Shown here piece by piece: positions 25,923 to 34,729 of a DNA stretch of 64,000 bases. The notes beneath the pieces were generated by a model. The model did not search any database, was not told the DNA's origin, and saw only the letters and a program-made list of their open reading frames with translations. Numbering within the stretch: the first letter of the stretch is position 1; each line of letters starts with the position of its first letter. The position numbers and the translations under genes were made by a program. The stretch covers positions 62,001 through 126,000 of the forward strand of contig NZ_BDCD01000014.1 in assembly GCF_001613325.1 (NCBI RefSeq), read 5' to 3'. Source of the stretch: Nocardia yamanashiensis NBRC 100130 (lineage in GTDB: Bacteria; Actinomycetota; Actinomycetes; Mycobacteriales; Mycobacteriaceae).

Positions 25923-26738
25923 TCAGAGGCGGTTCAGGATCCGCTGCGGCAAGTACTCGGACTTCACTTCGATCGCGAGCCCCGCGTCACACGCCAGGCA
26001 AGCCATGGCGAGCGGACCGGCAGCAACCATTCCGATACGAGAGTGTCGACGCCCGTGCTCGTCCGAATTCCAGTACCGGTCATGCGATTCCAGCGCTTGC
26101 ACCAGCCCGGCGTTGAACTCGCCGAGGTCCTCGGCGAGGAACCGGTAGAACAGGTTGATCGGCGGGTAGAGGATCTCGAGCATCAGCTCCGGCGACCCGA
26201 TCCCCGCCTTCTCCGGGTCGGCCCCTTCCAATGCCGACCGTAACGCCTCGACGAGCCCGGCCTCTTCCCGCCAATACTGCTGCAACGCATCCACCCAGTG
26301 GTAGATGTAGCCGTCGAACTCCGCTCCGGTAGCACGCAACAACTCGATCGGAACCTGCGACAGCATCGCCAACCGCTCCTGATCGCGGCATATCACCGCG
26401 AAATAGAACGCCGTCGCCCAGTTACCCGCATCCGCGTAACCAGCTGTCGCCCCGGCCGCAATCGAAAAGCTGCGCTCCCCGATCCGCGCCCGAACCACCC
26501 CTTCGGCAGCGACTGCCACCTCGAAGATCGCCGAGGACGCGTCCATCACCAGTTCGAACGCTTCCCAGGTCTCAGCCATGCACGCACCCGGATCCACCGC
26601 CGACCGCAGCCCCGCCAGCCACAACGCCGCCTCCAGCACGCTGCTCATCCGCCGCGGATGGGCCTCGACTCGATCGAGATGCTCCTCGATCTCCGCTCGC
26701 ATGCCGGCGAACTCACCCTCGGCGTCGGCGATCTCCAT
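25923..26738 (-). CDS. Imm49-family immunity-like protein
   Basis: A 271-residue helical cytosolic protein of the Imm49 type. It has RRMSSVLEAALWLAGLRSAV, DAGNWATAFYFAVICRDQER, GYIYHWVDALQQYW, and LYPPINLFYRFLAEDLGEFN, followed by ALESHDRYW. Members sit beside polymorphic toxins in many actinobacteria and are presumed to neutralise them; here no toxin gene is next to it, so it may be an orphan. Start uncertain: ATG 26738 is used, but GTG 26753 (five residues longer) is equally possible. It is convergent with the nitroreductase gene (6-bp gap). Confidence 0.72.
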   Translation of the reverse strand: MEIADAEGEFAGMRAEIEEHLDRVEAHPRRMSSVLEAALWLAGLRSAVDPGACMAETWEAFELVMDASSAIFEVAVAAEGVVRARIGERSFSIAAGATAGYADAGNWATAFYFAVICRDQERLAMLSQVPIELLRATGAEFDGYIYHWVDALQQYWREEAGLVEALRSALEGADPEKAGIGSPELMLEILYPPINLFYRFLAEDLGEFNAGLVQALESHDRYWNSDEHGRRHSRIGMVAAGPLAMACLACDAGLAIEVKSEYLPQRILNRL

Positions 26739-26753
26739 CCGATGCCTGCGCAC

Positions 26754-27267
26754 CCCCCTGCTACCCACCCGGCGACACCTCTCCGTCGTGCTCGAATCGC
26801 CTTGGATGGTAATCGGTTGCCCCGCTGGCGAAGAGTTGCCTGAGCTGAACGGATAGCTACCGGCCCGGCATGCCGTTGGCAACCCTGGGGTGGCCTGCAC
26901 GTGAACCCGTCGAGTCCCCAAGGTTGACGAGCTTGGTTAATCTGCGGGGCGCAGGGTTGCCACGTATCATTATGCCGTTATCGAGACACGTTACGGCAAT
27001 GGAGATTTGGTGATTCTTGAAGTAGCCGCCGTGGTCCCGGTGCCCCTAACCAGCGATTTCTGAGGCTCCGGTTCTGGAGGTACCGGGAGCTGGATCAGGT
27101 TGCAGGGCAAATGCATACGCTGGGCCGTGGCACATCGGCGGCAATGACACAGCACCGACCGTAGGTCGAGCGCCCGCACGCCATCAGCCCAATCATGCTG
27201 CCCTCGAGTCCCGGCGGCCTGTTCACCCTCGCTTCCGCTGCCAGCATCCTAAGGAGATGACATACAG
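26754..27267. other. 514-bp region upstream of the P450 gene, no gene seen
   Basis: I see no supported gene. A partial dyad, GCCGT at 26974-26978 and ACGGC at 26993-26997, lies in the only AT-richer patch (26960-26990) and could be part of a promoter or operator. The P450 ribosome site AAGGAG is at 27251-27256. Short minus-strand frames here lack a ribosome site and family features. Confidence 0.5.
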
Positions 27268-28536
27268 GTGAGTTCACCTCAGGCCCCGGCCGGCCGGACC
27301 GACGAGATGCCGGTACCGGTCGAACATCTCGGACCGCGAATCCCGCTGTACGCACCGGAGTTCGCGGCCGACCCCCATACCGCCTACCGGCGTATGCGTC
27401 GGGACTACGGGTCTCTGGTGCCGATCGAGTTGGCGCCCGGGGTGCCCGCGACACTGGTCATCAAGTACCGCACGGCGGTCCGCATCCTGAACGATCCCGA
27501 TCACTTCCCCGCCGATCCGCGCGGCTGGCAAGCGACCGTCCCGCCGGATCTCGACTTCCTGCCGATGGTGGAGTGGCGTCCCAACGCGCTGCGGTCGGAC
27601 GGAGGCGCGCACAAGCGGTACCGGACCGCGACAACCGACGCGCTCGCCGGTCTGGACCCGCACCGGCTGCGATCGGAAGTCGAACAGGTCGCCATCCCGT
27701 TGATCAACACCTTCTGCGGCGACGGGCACGCCGAGCTGATCAGCCAATACATACTGCCGCTGGTGTTTTCGATGATCAACCGGCTGCTCGGTTGCCCCGC
27801 GCACATCGGGGAACGGGTGGCGCGAGCCAGCGCGGCGATGTTCGAGGGCGTCGACACCGCCACGGTCAACGCCATGCTCAACGGCGCGCTGCTCGAACTC
27901 ACCCACCTCAAACGCCAGAGCCCCGCGGAAGACGTCACCACGCGACTGGTCATGCATCCGGCGGAGCTCACCGACGACGAGATGATCCACCAGCTGGTGA
28001 CCCACTACTCGGCCGGTGTGGAGATCCCGCAGAATCTCATCGCCAACACCTTGCTGCTCATGCTGACCGACTCCCGCTTCGCACCCAACGAAGCCGGATT
28101 CGCCCCGCCTACCGCCGACGCGATCGATGAAATCCTCGCCACCGATCCACCGTTGGCGAACTATTGCCTGTCCTACCCCCGGCACCCGATCCTCGTCGAC
28201 AACGTATGGCTGCCGGCCACTCAGCCGGTGATCATCAGCATGGCGGCGTGCAGCAACGACCCGGAGATGAACAACGGCGAATACGCCCGCAACGGCTGGA
28301 ATCTGGCCTGGAGCGCCGGCCCGCACGCCTGCCCGGGGCAAGCCCGGATCGCCTCGGTCATGATCGTGCAGGAAGCCATCGACCAGCTCTTCGACGCCCT
28401 GCCCGAATTGCGGCTGGCAATGCCCGCCGAACAGCTGACCTGGCGACCGGGACCGTTCCATCGCGCGCTGGCCGCCTTCCCGATCAATTTCCCGCCTTCT
28501 CCCCCGCTCACGATCCCGACAGGAGGGTTGCACTGA
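27268..28536 (+). CDS. cytochrome P450 lacking the ExxR arginine
   Basis: A 422-residue bacterial class I-type P450. The heme loop is present, with the thiolate at Cys355 (WSAGPHACPGQARIA), as are the C-helix HKRYR and the I-helix AG pair. The I-helix reads SAGVEIPQN where AGxxT is usual, so the proton-relay Thr is missing. The K-helix reads DEILATDPP (residues 287-295): Glu288 is followed by Ala291 where every normal P450 has Arg. CYP157-type actinobacterial P450s are known to lack ExxR. Substrate unknown. GTG 27268 follows AAGGAG. An acyl-CoA oxidase-like gene lies 135 bp downstream. Confidence 0.9.
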   Translation: MSSPQAPAGRTDEMPVPVEHLGPRIPLYAPEFAADPHTAYRRMRRDYGSLVPIELAPGVPATLVIKYRTAVRILNDPDHFPADPRGWQATVPPDLDFLPMVEWRPNALRSDGGAHKRYRTATTDALAGLDPHRLRSEVEQVAIPLINTFCGDGHAELISQYILPLVFSMINRLLGCPAHIGERVARASAAMFEGVDTATVNAMLNGALLELTHLKRQSPAEDVTTRLVMHPAELTDDEMIHQLVTHYSAGVEIPQNLIANTLLLMLTDSRFAPNEAGFAPPTADAIDEILATDPPLANYCLSYPRHPILVDNVWLPATQPVIISMAACSNDPEMNNGEYARNGWNLAWSAGPHACPGQARIASVMIVQEAIDQLFDALPELRLAMPAEQLTWRPGPFHRALAAFPINFPPSPPLTIPTGGLH

Positions 28537-28671
28537 AACTCGCGCTCGCCCGGTACGGCCATCCGGACGAGACGCTTTGTGTAGGAACACGATCCACCAG
28601 GCCATCGGGCGCGCAACCACAAGCTGCGCCGCCGGAACGACGTGGACCGTCGGCACGGAAGTGGTTACCCC

Positions 28672-30486
28672 ATGACAATCGAAGACCTGTCCCCGAAGAC
28701 CTCTCCCATCCGCCCGCGACCGGTTGTCACCGAGGTCGCGACCGCGGACGCACTGCGGGAGTTGATCTTCGGAGCACACACCGAACTGCAGTTGCGAGTC
28801 CGCGATATCGTCGTCGCCCTGGCCGATCTGCCCCGCTCGGGATTCACTTACGCCGAACAGACCGAATCAGCGCCCGAACTGCTGCGGGCGGTGATCGCCG
28901 AACTCGGGCTACCGGCACGTGAGATCGCCGGCGACACACAATTGCGTGGCGCGCTGTGCGATTGGGCGCAGATCGCAGCGCCACGACTGCTGCTCATCTT
29001 GACCGGACACTTCGACCTCGCCATCGGCGCAATCCTCGCCTTGGGCAACGGCTCGGACTACCAGCGGCAATGCCTCGACGAACTCGACACCGCCGCCGCG
29101 TTGGGCGTGCTCATGCTGACCGAACTCGGTGGCACCAACGGCGCCGACCAGCAGACCACCGCGACCTTCGATCCGGAAACGGGTGGATTCCGACTCACCA
29201 CGCCGTGCGCGGCCGCCGTGAAATTCATGCCCAACGTCGCCGACCCGCATGTCCCCAAGACGGCGGTGGTGACCGCGCGCCTGCTCATCGACGGCCGCGA
29301 CGAAGGCGTCCTGCCCTTCCTGCTCCGGCTGCGCACCGCGGCCGGCGTCACCGACGGTGTCGACATCGTCCGGCTGCCCGACAAATCCTCCGCACCGATG
29401 GACCATGCCATGGTGCGATTCGACAACGTCGCGCTCCCCCGCGACGCGCTTCTCGGCGGCGACTGGGCCAGGTTCGACGCCGACGGCACCTTCCGCTGTG
29501 CGCTGCCGGCCCGGCACCGATTCCATGCCGCCGTCGCCGTACTGGGCAACGGCCGGCTCGACCTGGCCAATGCGGCGATCGCCAGCGCCCGCGCCGCCCT
29601 GGCAGGACTGGTCAACTACGCCTATCAACGCCGTCCCGGCTCCGGCACCTTGATGGCCGACCGCGACGCCGTACAGAGCCAAGCGGTCTCGGCGCTCGCC
29701 GAGGTGTACGCGGCCAGCGTGCTCGGGCGCCGCATCCGCGAACTGCGCACCGGCACAGCTCCTTCCGACCCCGTGTCCGGGCTGTGGTCGATGTTGGCCA
29801 AACCCCTGCTCTCCGATACCGCCGAGCGGGTCCTGACCGTGTGCCGCCGCCGCACCGCCGCCCAGGGGGCGCTGCGGGTCAACCACTTGCTCGACTGGAT
29901 CGGGAACCTCGAGGCCATCATCACCGCCGAAGGCGAGAACCAGATCCTGCAGGTCACCGCCGGCAAGCGGGGCCACGATCTGACCGCGCTGGCCTTTCCC
30001 GGCACACCGGAACGGCTGCCCTGGTACATCGAACTGCTGGCCGTGCGAGAACGCGCGATCGCCGATGACGTGCACAACGGCACCTTCCGCGCGTCGGGTG
30101 TGGCGGCAGGACCGGACTCCGCGGCCATCGCTTTGGCCACCGCCACCGCCGAACGGCTCGCCGCCACCGCACTTTTCGCAGAAGCCAACCAGTCAACCGA
30201 TCCGACAGCGATGAAACTGGCTACCGCCGCGGCGGCCGCCTACGCCTTGGCCATCGTTCAGAGGCACGCGGCCTGGTACATCGCCCACCACCATCTCGCC
30301 GGCACGCGGCTGACGCTGGTCGTCGCCGAGCTGCACCGCCATCAGGCGACCCTGATCGCTCACCTGCCCACCATGGTTGCCGCGTTCGCTACCCCGGTGC
30401 TGCCCGGGCCGATCTTCTCCCCCGACTACATCCGAGCCTGGCAAGATCATGCCGACTGGCAGGATGGCACCTTCCCGCGCTCCTGA
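28672..30486 (+). CDS. acyl-CoA oxidase/dehydrogenase-like flavoprotein
   Basis: A 604-residue protein with the general layout of acyl-CoA dehydrogenases/oxidases. The flavin-contact strand VLMLTELGGTNGADQQTTAT (residues ~143-162) is typical, as are a beta-domain with KFMPNVADP, a helical domain, and TAEGENQILQVTAG, which resembles the catalytic-Glu segment EGDNxxLxQ of acyl-CoA oxidases. The length and two-part helical C-terminus fit oxidases better than 380-residue dehydrogenases. It may add an alpha-beta double bond to a CoA- or carrier-bound acyl group in concert with the preceding P450 (inferred). A strong hairpin follows the stop. Confidence 0.72.
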   Translation: MTIEDLSPKTSPIRPRPVVTEVATADALRELIFGAHTELQLRVRDIVVALADLPRSGFTYAEQTESAPELLRAVIAELGLPAREIAGDTQLRGALCDWAQIAAPRLLLILTGHFDLAIGAILALGNGSDYQRQCLDELDTAAALGVLMLTELGGTNGADQQTTATFDPETGGFRLTTPCAAAVKFMPNVADPHVPKTAVVTARLLIDGRDEGVLPFLLRLRTAAGVTDGVDIVRLPDKSSAPMDHAMVRFDNVALPRDALLGGDWARFDADGTFRCALPARHRFHAAVAVLGNGRLDLANAAIASARAALAGLVNYAYQRRPGSGTLMADRDAVQSQAVSALAEVYAASVLGRRIRELRTGTAPSDPVSGLWSMLAKPLLSDTAERVLTVCRRRTAAQGALRVNHLLDWIGNLEAIITAEGENQILQVTAGKRGHDLTALAFPGTPERLPWYIELLAVRERAIADDVHNGTFRASGVAAGPDSAAIALATATAERLAATALFAEANQSTDPTAMKLATAAAAAYALAIVQRHAAWYIAHHHLAGTRLTLVVAELHRHQATLIAHLPTMVAAFATPVLPGPIFSPDYIRAWQDHADWQDGTFPRS

Positions 30487-30500
30487 GCTCGGTCCACCGC

Positions 30501-30534
30501 ATCCCGCGGCCCGGCCGATGCCGGACCGCGGGAT
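30501..30534 (+). terminator. transcription terminator hairpin
   Basis: ATCCCGCGG (30501-30509) pairs with CCGCGGGAT (30526-30534), and inside them CCGGC pairs with GCCGG across a CGAT loop. It begins 15 bp after the acyl-CoA oxidase-like gene. There is no U-run, as is common in high-GC actinomycetes. Confidence 0.75.
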
Positions 30535-30773
30535 CTCTCATGCGAATCCGACGTGTCGGACTGTCGAACACCTGGTCCACGTAGTCGCCCACGGTGGCGA
30601 TCGTGGACTCCCCTCCGGTGCCGGCTGTGGAGACTCGCGAAAGTCTGTCCCGCACAGTAGGTCTCGGCGGTGCCCCGGCTCGACCACTTTCCTGCCCGTT
30701 CGGAGTCGTTTCCTGCCCGTGTAACGTCATGGCCCGGTTCGTGCTTGGAAGGCGATCGTGAACGGGGCTCCAT

Positions 30774-31736
30774 ATGACCGCTGCGGAGTATCAGACGCAG
30801 GGTTTCCAATCCGACGAGAAGGATCCGGCCGGGTCCTGGGACGAATACCTCAAGGACAAGCAGGGAACGGTGGGCCTGACGTTCCACGACGGTTTCCGCT
30901 CATCGGCATTCGCCCAGCGGCTCGGCCCATCACGGCAGGTCGTCACCTTCTCCACCACACCGCTGGACTACCGGCGCACCAGACGCCATATCCGAACCGA
31001 CGACGATGACCAGAGCTATCGGATCCTCATCCCGCTGAAGGGGCATTTCAGGTTCGAGCAAGGCGATTCCAGAGAGTTCTTCCATCCCGGCAAAGTCGGC
31101 TTGTTCCGTTGGCACCAGCCGTTGTTCATGACGCACGAGGGCGAAATCACGGCACTCATCATGACCATCGACAAGGACTCGGTGGATGTGAAGCACGCCG
31201 AACAAGCCCCGCTCGCGCTGGATGAAACCCGCCCGTTGGTGCGCATGCTCGACGCCCAGGTTCGATTGCTCGGAGGGGCCCCCGGCTGGACGGCGGTGGA
31301 CTGGAGCGTCGCCTACGGCAGCGCGATCGAGGTACTCAACGGAGTCGTCAATCCGTATCCGGCGGCCCCGCTCGGCAAGCGTGCCGTCGAGGCCTACCGC
31401 GCACGCACTCTCATCGAAGAGCACGCGAGGAACCCCGACGTGACCCCCGAAGCCATCGCCAAAATGCTGGGCATCGGCGAGCGCACCCTTTACAAAGTGC
31501 TGCAACGGGCCGGGTACCCGCCGGCAGCCGCGATATTGCGTGAGGTCCGCGTCAACCGGGCACATCAACGCCTCCGCAGCGCATTGCCCGTCGACATGGA
31601 CAGACTTGCCTTCGACGAAGGATTTCCCAGCACGCGCAGCTTCCGGCAGGCCTATCGAGCACGCTACGGTCACACGCCGGCCGAGATGCGGGAAAAGCTG
31701 TTCGGCGACGACGCCGCCAGCCCTGGCCAGCCATAA
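30774..31736 (+). CDS. AraC-family transcriptional regulator
   Basis: A 320-residue regulator. The N-terminal sensor part is of the AraC-binding-like (FeaR-type) kind (FRSSAFAQRLGPSRQVVTFS, then YRILIPLKGHFRFEQGD). The C-terminal double HTH is at residues ~215-310 (ARNPDVTPEAIAKMLGIGER, and the second helix pair MDRLAFDEGFPSTRSFRQAY, RARYGHTPAEMR). The usual function is activation by a small ligand. It stands downstream of the P450/acyl-CoA oxidase pair, separated by the terminator, and may regulate that pair, which lies on the same strand (inferred). Confidence 0.9.
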   Translation: MTAAEYQTQGFQSDEKDPAGSWDEYLKDKQGTVGLTFHDGFRSSAFAQRLGPSRQVVTFSTTPLDYRRTRRHIRTDDDDQSYRILIPLKGHFRFEQGDSREFFHPGKVGLFRWHQPLFMTHEGEITALIMTIDKDSVDVKHAEQAPLALDETRPLVRMLDAQVRLLGGAPGWTAVDWSVAYGSAIEVLNGVVNPYPAAPLGKRAVEAYRARTLIEEHARNPDVTPEAIAKMLGIGERTLYKVLQRAGYPPAAAILREVRVNRAHQRLRSALPVDMDRLAFDEGFPSTRSFRQAYRARYGHTPAEMREKLFGDDAASPGQP

Positions 31737-31774
31737 GCCGGAACCAAGGCGACCGTCCTGGGCGCGCAGAGCAG

Positions 31775-32203
31775 TCAGTCCGCCCCGGGGGTGGCCGGGG
31801 AGATTCCGTGGCGTGCAAGCAGTTCCGTGTCCAGTAGCTGGGCGTGGCCGTTGCCGATCGACCAGTCGGCGCGGTCGTTCTCGGTCAGGGTGATCACGAT
31901 GTCCTCGGGGCGGACGCCGATGGCGGACAGTTCGGTGGCGATCGTTCGGTAGAGGCGCTGTTTGAGCTCGGGCGGGCGGCCGCGCACCAGGGTGATCTGG
32001 AGGAATATGACGTCGCGGCGTTCGATGCCGAGGTAGTCGGGGTCGAAGATGAGGTCGGCGGGGCGGCGCGGTTCGATCACCTGGAAGCGGTCGCCGGGTG
32101 GGATGCCGATGGTGGTGACCAGGGCGTTGTGGACGGCGTCGGCGATGGCGCGTTGGTGTGCGGGGTCGAGGTTGTCGCGCAGGGAGATTCGAACCAGTGG
32201 CAT
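31775..32203 (-). CDS. tautomerase-superfamily protein
   Basis: A 142-residue member of the tautomerase (4-oxalocrotonate tautomerase/MIF) superfamily. The catalytic Pro is exposed after Met removal (MPLVRISLRDNLDPAHQRAI), and the strand-turn region IGIPPGDRFQVIEPRR is characteristic. Such enzymes catalyse keto-enol tautomerisation or dehalogenation; the substrate is unknown. It is divergent from an HxlR gene, with two strong dyads between them, one of them only 9 bp from the tautomerase start. Confidence 0.88.
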   Translation of the reverse strand: MPLVRISLRDNLDPAHQRAIADAVHNALVTTIGIPPGDRFQVIEPRRPADLIFDPDYLGIERRDVIFLQITLVRGRPPELKQRLYRTIATELSAIGVRPEDIVITLTENDRADWSIGNGHAQLLDTELLARHGISPATPGAD

Positions 32204-32211
32204 TGCTCGTC

Positions 32212-32270
32212 CTGACTTTCGATTGTGAAGTCAGATGAGCGTACCTGACTTTCACATTGGAAGTCAGGTA
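32212..32270. promoter_or_regulatory. tandem HxlR operators
   Basis: CTGACTT-9-AAGTCAG occurs twice: 32212-32234 and 32245-32267. The second is extended to TACCTGACTT/AAGTCAGGTA (32242-32270). The centres are 33 bp apart, about three helical turns, so two dimers can bind one face. The pair fills the whole space between the divergent tautomerase and HxlR genes, which implies co-repression of both. Confidence 0.85.
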
Positions 32271-32280
32271 CGGTGTGGGG

Positions 32281-32760
32281 ATGGACTGGAGCGAACAGGA
32301 TCCCTCCAATTGCAGTGTCGGGCGGACGGCCGAAATCGTCGGTCGCCCTTGGGTTCTCGTCGTGCTGCGCGAGGTGTTTCGCGGTCTGCGCCGGTTCGAT
32401 CAGATGCAACGGCACCTCGACGTCTCCGCAGCGGTGCTGTCGCGGCGGCTCGACTCCCTGGTAGCGGCCGGATTACTTGTGCGGCAGCCCTATCAGGCAC
32501 CCGGTCAGCGAGAACGCCACGAATATCACCTCACCGCGGCCGGACGTGAGCTGTTCCCGATCCTGGCCGCTCTGCACGAGTGGGGCGACGCTCATCTCGC
32601 GGACGAGGCCGGGCCCGCCACGACCTACCACCATCGTGATTGCGGCGGAACCGTGCGATTGACGTTGACCTGCACCGAAGGCCACACCCTCGCGACCACG
32701 GGTGAGGATGTGACGGTCACGCCGGGACCGGGTGCGAAACCGCTGACCGCTACCGCCTGA
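32281..32760 (+). CDS. HxlR-family transcriptional regulator
   Basis: A 159-residue winged-helix regulator of the HxlR type. It starts MDWSEQDPSNCSVGRTAEIV (ATG 32281, only 11 bp after the second dyad) and has GRPWVLVVLREVFRGLRRFD, VSAAVLSRRLDSLVAAGLLV and the wing HEYHLTAAGRELFPIL. The single N-terminal Cys (residue 11) is at the position where thiol-sensing members carry their redox Cys. The C-terminal tail has another Cys pair (HRDCGG, LTCTEGH) that may bind metal or sense oxidant. It probably represses itself and the tautomerase gene. Confidence 0.92.
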   Translation: MDWSEQDPSNCSVGRTAEIVGRPWVLVVLREVFRGLRRFDQMQRHLDVSAAVLSRRLDSLVAAGLLVRQPYQAPGQRERHEYHLTAAGRELFPILAALHEWGDAHLADEAGPATTYHHRDCGGTVRLTLTCTEGHTLATTGEDVTVTPGPGAKPLTATA

Positions 32761-32868
32761 GCAGCGTCGACGGCCGCCCGCGCAGATTGCGCTGAGCGGT
32801 TGCTCCTTTGAGCTCGAGGCGACTGTAAACCTCGCCGCCCCAGCGCGGACGACCTACCGTCACGGGGC

Positions 32869-33384
32869 ATGACCACCGAGCTGAACACGTCGTTGAATGC
32901 GATCGTCGACGCCACCGCGCATGCCGTCGCCGAGGATCCCGGCAAGGCCCAGGTGGTATTCCGGGCCTCGGGAACACCCGAGGGCACCGTGGGCAGCGCG
33001 ATCGCACTGGGCAAGTACACGGTTCGGGTCGACGAACCGCCCGCACTCGGCGGCGAGGGCACCGCACCGAACCCGGTCGAGGTGTATCTCGCCTCGTTGA
33101 TCGCCTGCCAGGTGGTCACCTATCGCTTCTGGGCGCAACGGCTGGGAATCACGGTCGAGGATCTGGCCATCGACGCCGAGGGCGATCTGGATGTGCGCGG
33201 GTTCTTCGGCCTCGACGACAACGTCCGCGCCGGATTCCAGGCGGTACGGGTCAATGTCCGCATCAGCGGGCCCGAGACCGCTGAACGCTATGCCGAATTG
33301 CAGCGTGCGGTGGACGCGCACTGCCCGGTCCTGGATCTCAGCACCGGCCATACGCCGGTCCACACCACCCTCGTCACCCAGTAG
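32869..33384 (+). CDS. OsmC/Ohr-family protein
   Basis: A 171-residue OsmC-like peroxidase-fold protein. The two conserved cysteines are at SLIACQVVTYRFWAQRLGI and AVDAHCPVLDLSTGHTP, placed as in OsmC proteins that reduce organic hydroperoxides with dihydrolipoyl or other thiols. The first lies in the long buried helix. It precedes the MetY-type gene by 31 bp on the same strand and may be co-transcribed with it, linking peroxide or sulfur stress to sulfide use. Confidence 0.88.
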   Translation: MTTELNTSLNAIVDATAHAVAEDPGKAQVVFRASGTPEGTVGSAIALGKYTVRVDEPPALGGEGTAPNPVEVYLASLIACQVVTYRFWAQRLGITVEDLAIDAEGDLDVRGFFGLDDNVRAGFQAVRVNVRISGPETAERYAELQRAVDAHCPVLDLSTGHTPVHTTLVTQ

Positions 33385-33415
33385 TCCCACTCCCCCGACC
33401 ATCCGGAGGCCCCCG

Positions 33416-34726
33416 ATGACCGAAGCAGCCCTGCCCGAAGACCCCACCGCCACTTGGAGTTTCGAGACCAAGCAGATCCATGTCGGGCAGAGCCCCGACG
33501 GCGCCACCAACGCTCGCGCACTGCCGATCTACCAGACCACCTCCTACGCCTTCCGCGACACCGCCCATGCCGCGGCGCTTTTCGGTCTGGCCGAGCCGGG
33601 CAATATCTACACCCGCATCATGAACCCCACCCAGGACGCGGTCGAGCAGCGCATCGCCGCCCTGGAAAACGGTGTAGCGGCGCTGCTGCTGGCCTCGGGG
33701 CAGGCCGCGGAGACCTTCGCGATTCTCAATATCGCCGGAGCGGGCGACCACATCGTGTCCAGCCCGCGCCTGTACGGCGGCACCTACAACCTGTTCCGGT
33801 ACACCCTGCCCCGACTGGGTATCGAGGTGAGCTTCGTCGACGACCCGGACGACCTCGAGCAGTGGCGCGCCGCCATCCGCCCGAATACCAAGGCGTTCTA
33901 CGGAGAAACCGTGTCCAACCCCCAGAACCACATCCTCGACATCCCCGGAATCGCCGAGGTCGCGCACGGGTCCGGGATTCCGCTCATCGTCGACAACACC
34001 GTCGCGACACCGTATTTGATCCAGCCGCTGGCCCACGGCGCCGACATCGTCGTGCATTCGGCGACCAAATACCTGGGCGGCCACGGCGCGGCCATCGCGG
34101 GCGTGATCGTCGACGGCGGCACCTTCGATTGGCGCGGTGGACGATTCCCCGGCTTCACCGAACCCGACCCGAGCTACCACGGCGTCGTCTACGCCGACCT
34201 CGGCGCGCCCGCCTACGCGCTCAAGGCCCGCGTGCAACTGCTGCGCGATCTCGGCGCGGCCATCTCCCCATTCAACGCCTTCCTCATCAGCCAGGGCCTG
34301 GAAACCTTGAGCCTGCGCATCGAACGCCATGTGCAGAACGCGCAGGCGGTGGCCGAATTCCTGATCGGACGGCCGGAAGTCACCACGGTCTTCTACGCGG
34401 GGCTGCCCACCTCGCCGTGGCACGAACGCGGAAAGCAGCTGGCGCCCAAGGGCGTCGGCGCGATCGTCGGATTCGAACTGGCGGGCGGCGTGGACGCGGG
34501 CAAGCGTTTCGTCGATGCCCTGACCCTGCACAGCCACGTCGCCAATATCGGCGACGTACGCTCGCTGGTCATCCACCCCGCCTCCACCACCCACTCCCAG
34601 CTCACCCCCGAGCAGCAACTCGCCGCCGGCGTCACCCCCGGTCTGGTTCGTCTCGCGGTCGGCATCGAAGGGATCGAGGACATTCTCGCGGACCTGCGCA
34701 ACGGCTTCGCGGCGGTGGCTTCCTGA
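33416..34726 (+). CDS. metY: O-acetylhomoserine sulfhydrylase, MetY type
   Basis: A 436-residue Cys/Met-metabolism PLP enzyme that condenses O-acetylhomoserine (or O-acetylserine) with sulfide. Landmarks are FETKQIHVGQSPDGATNARA, LPIYQTTSYAFRD, YTRIMNPTQDAVEQRIAALE, the PLP lysine in VVHSATKYLGGHG, and the C-terminal VRLAVGIEGIEDILADL. The ATG at 33416 follows GGAGG, and the upstream frame within osmC is rejected. It runs convergent to the TPR gene with a 3-bp gap. A sulfur link is shared with sfnG at the left edge, but that lies 33 kb away. Confidence 0.92.
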   Translation: MTEAALPEDPTATWSFETKQIHVGQSPDGATNARALPIYQTTSYAFRDTAHAAALFGLAEPGNIYTRIMNPTQDAVEQRIAALENGVAALLLASGQAAETFAILNIAGAGDHIVSSPRLYGGTYNLFRYTLPRLGIEVSFVDDPDDLEQWRAAIRPNTKAFYGETVSNPQNHILDIPGIAEVAHGSGIPLIVDNTVATPYLIQPLAHGADIVVHSATKYLGGHGAAIAGVIVDGGTFDWRGGRFPGFTEPDPSYHGVVYADLGAPAYALKARVQLLRDLGAAISPFNAFLISQGLETLSLRIERHVQNAQAVAEFLIGRPEVTTVFYAGLPTSPWHERGKQLAPKGVGAIVGFELAGGVDAGKRFVDALTLHSHVANIGDVRSLVIHPASTTHSQLTPEQQLAAGVTPGLVRLAVGIEGIEDILADLRNGFAAVAS

Positions 34727-34729
34727 GTC

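Noticed and set aside
26991..27179. Short minus-strand frame upstream of the P450
   Set aside because: No ribosome site and no recognisable content; region better treated as promoter or spacer.
27268..28536. Idea that the P450 belongs to a conservon (roadblock/sensor gene set)
   Set aside because: No roadblock, small GTPase or sensor gene lies beside it; only the ExxR loss is shared with CYP157.
28530..28671. Frame starting KLALARYGHPDETLCVGTRS just after the P450, with GGAGGG upstream
   Set aside because: It would need a CTG start, the frame soon turns into Arg/Pro-rich shadow sequence, and it overlaps the acyl-CoA oxidase-like start. Could be a lost small gene but not supportable.
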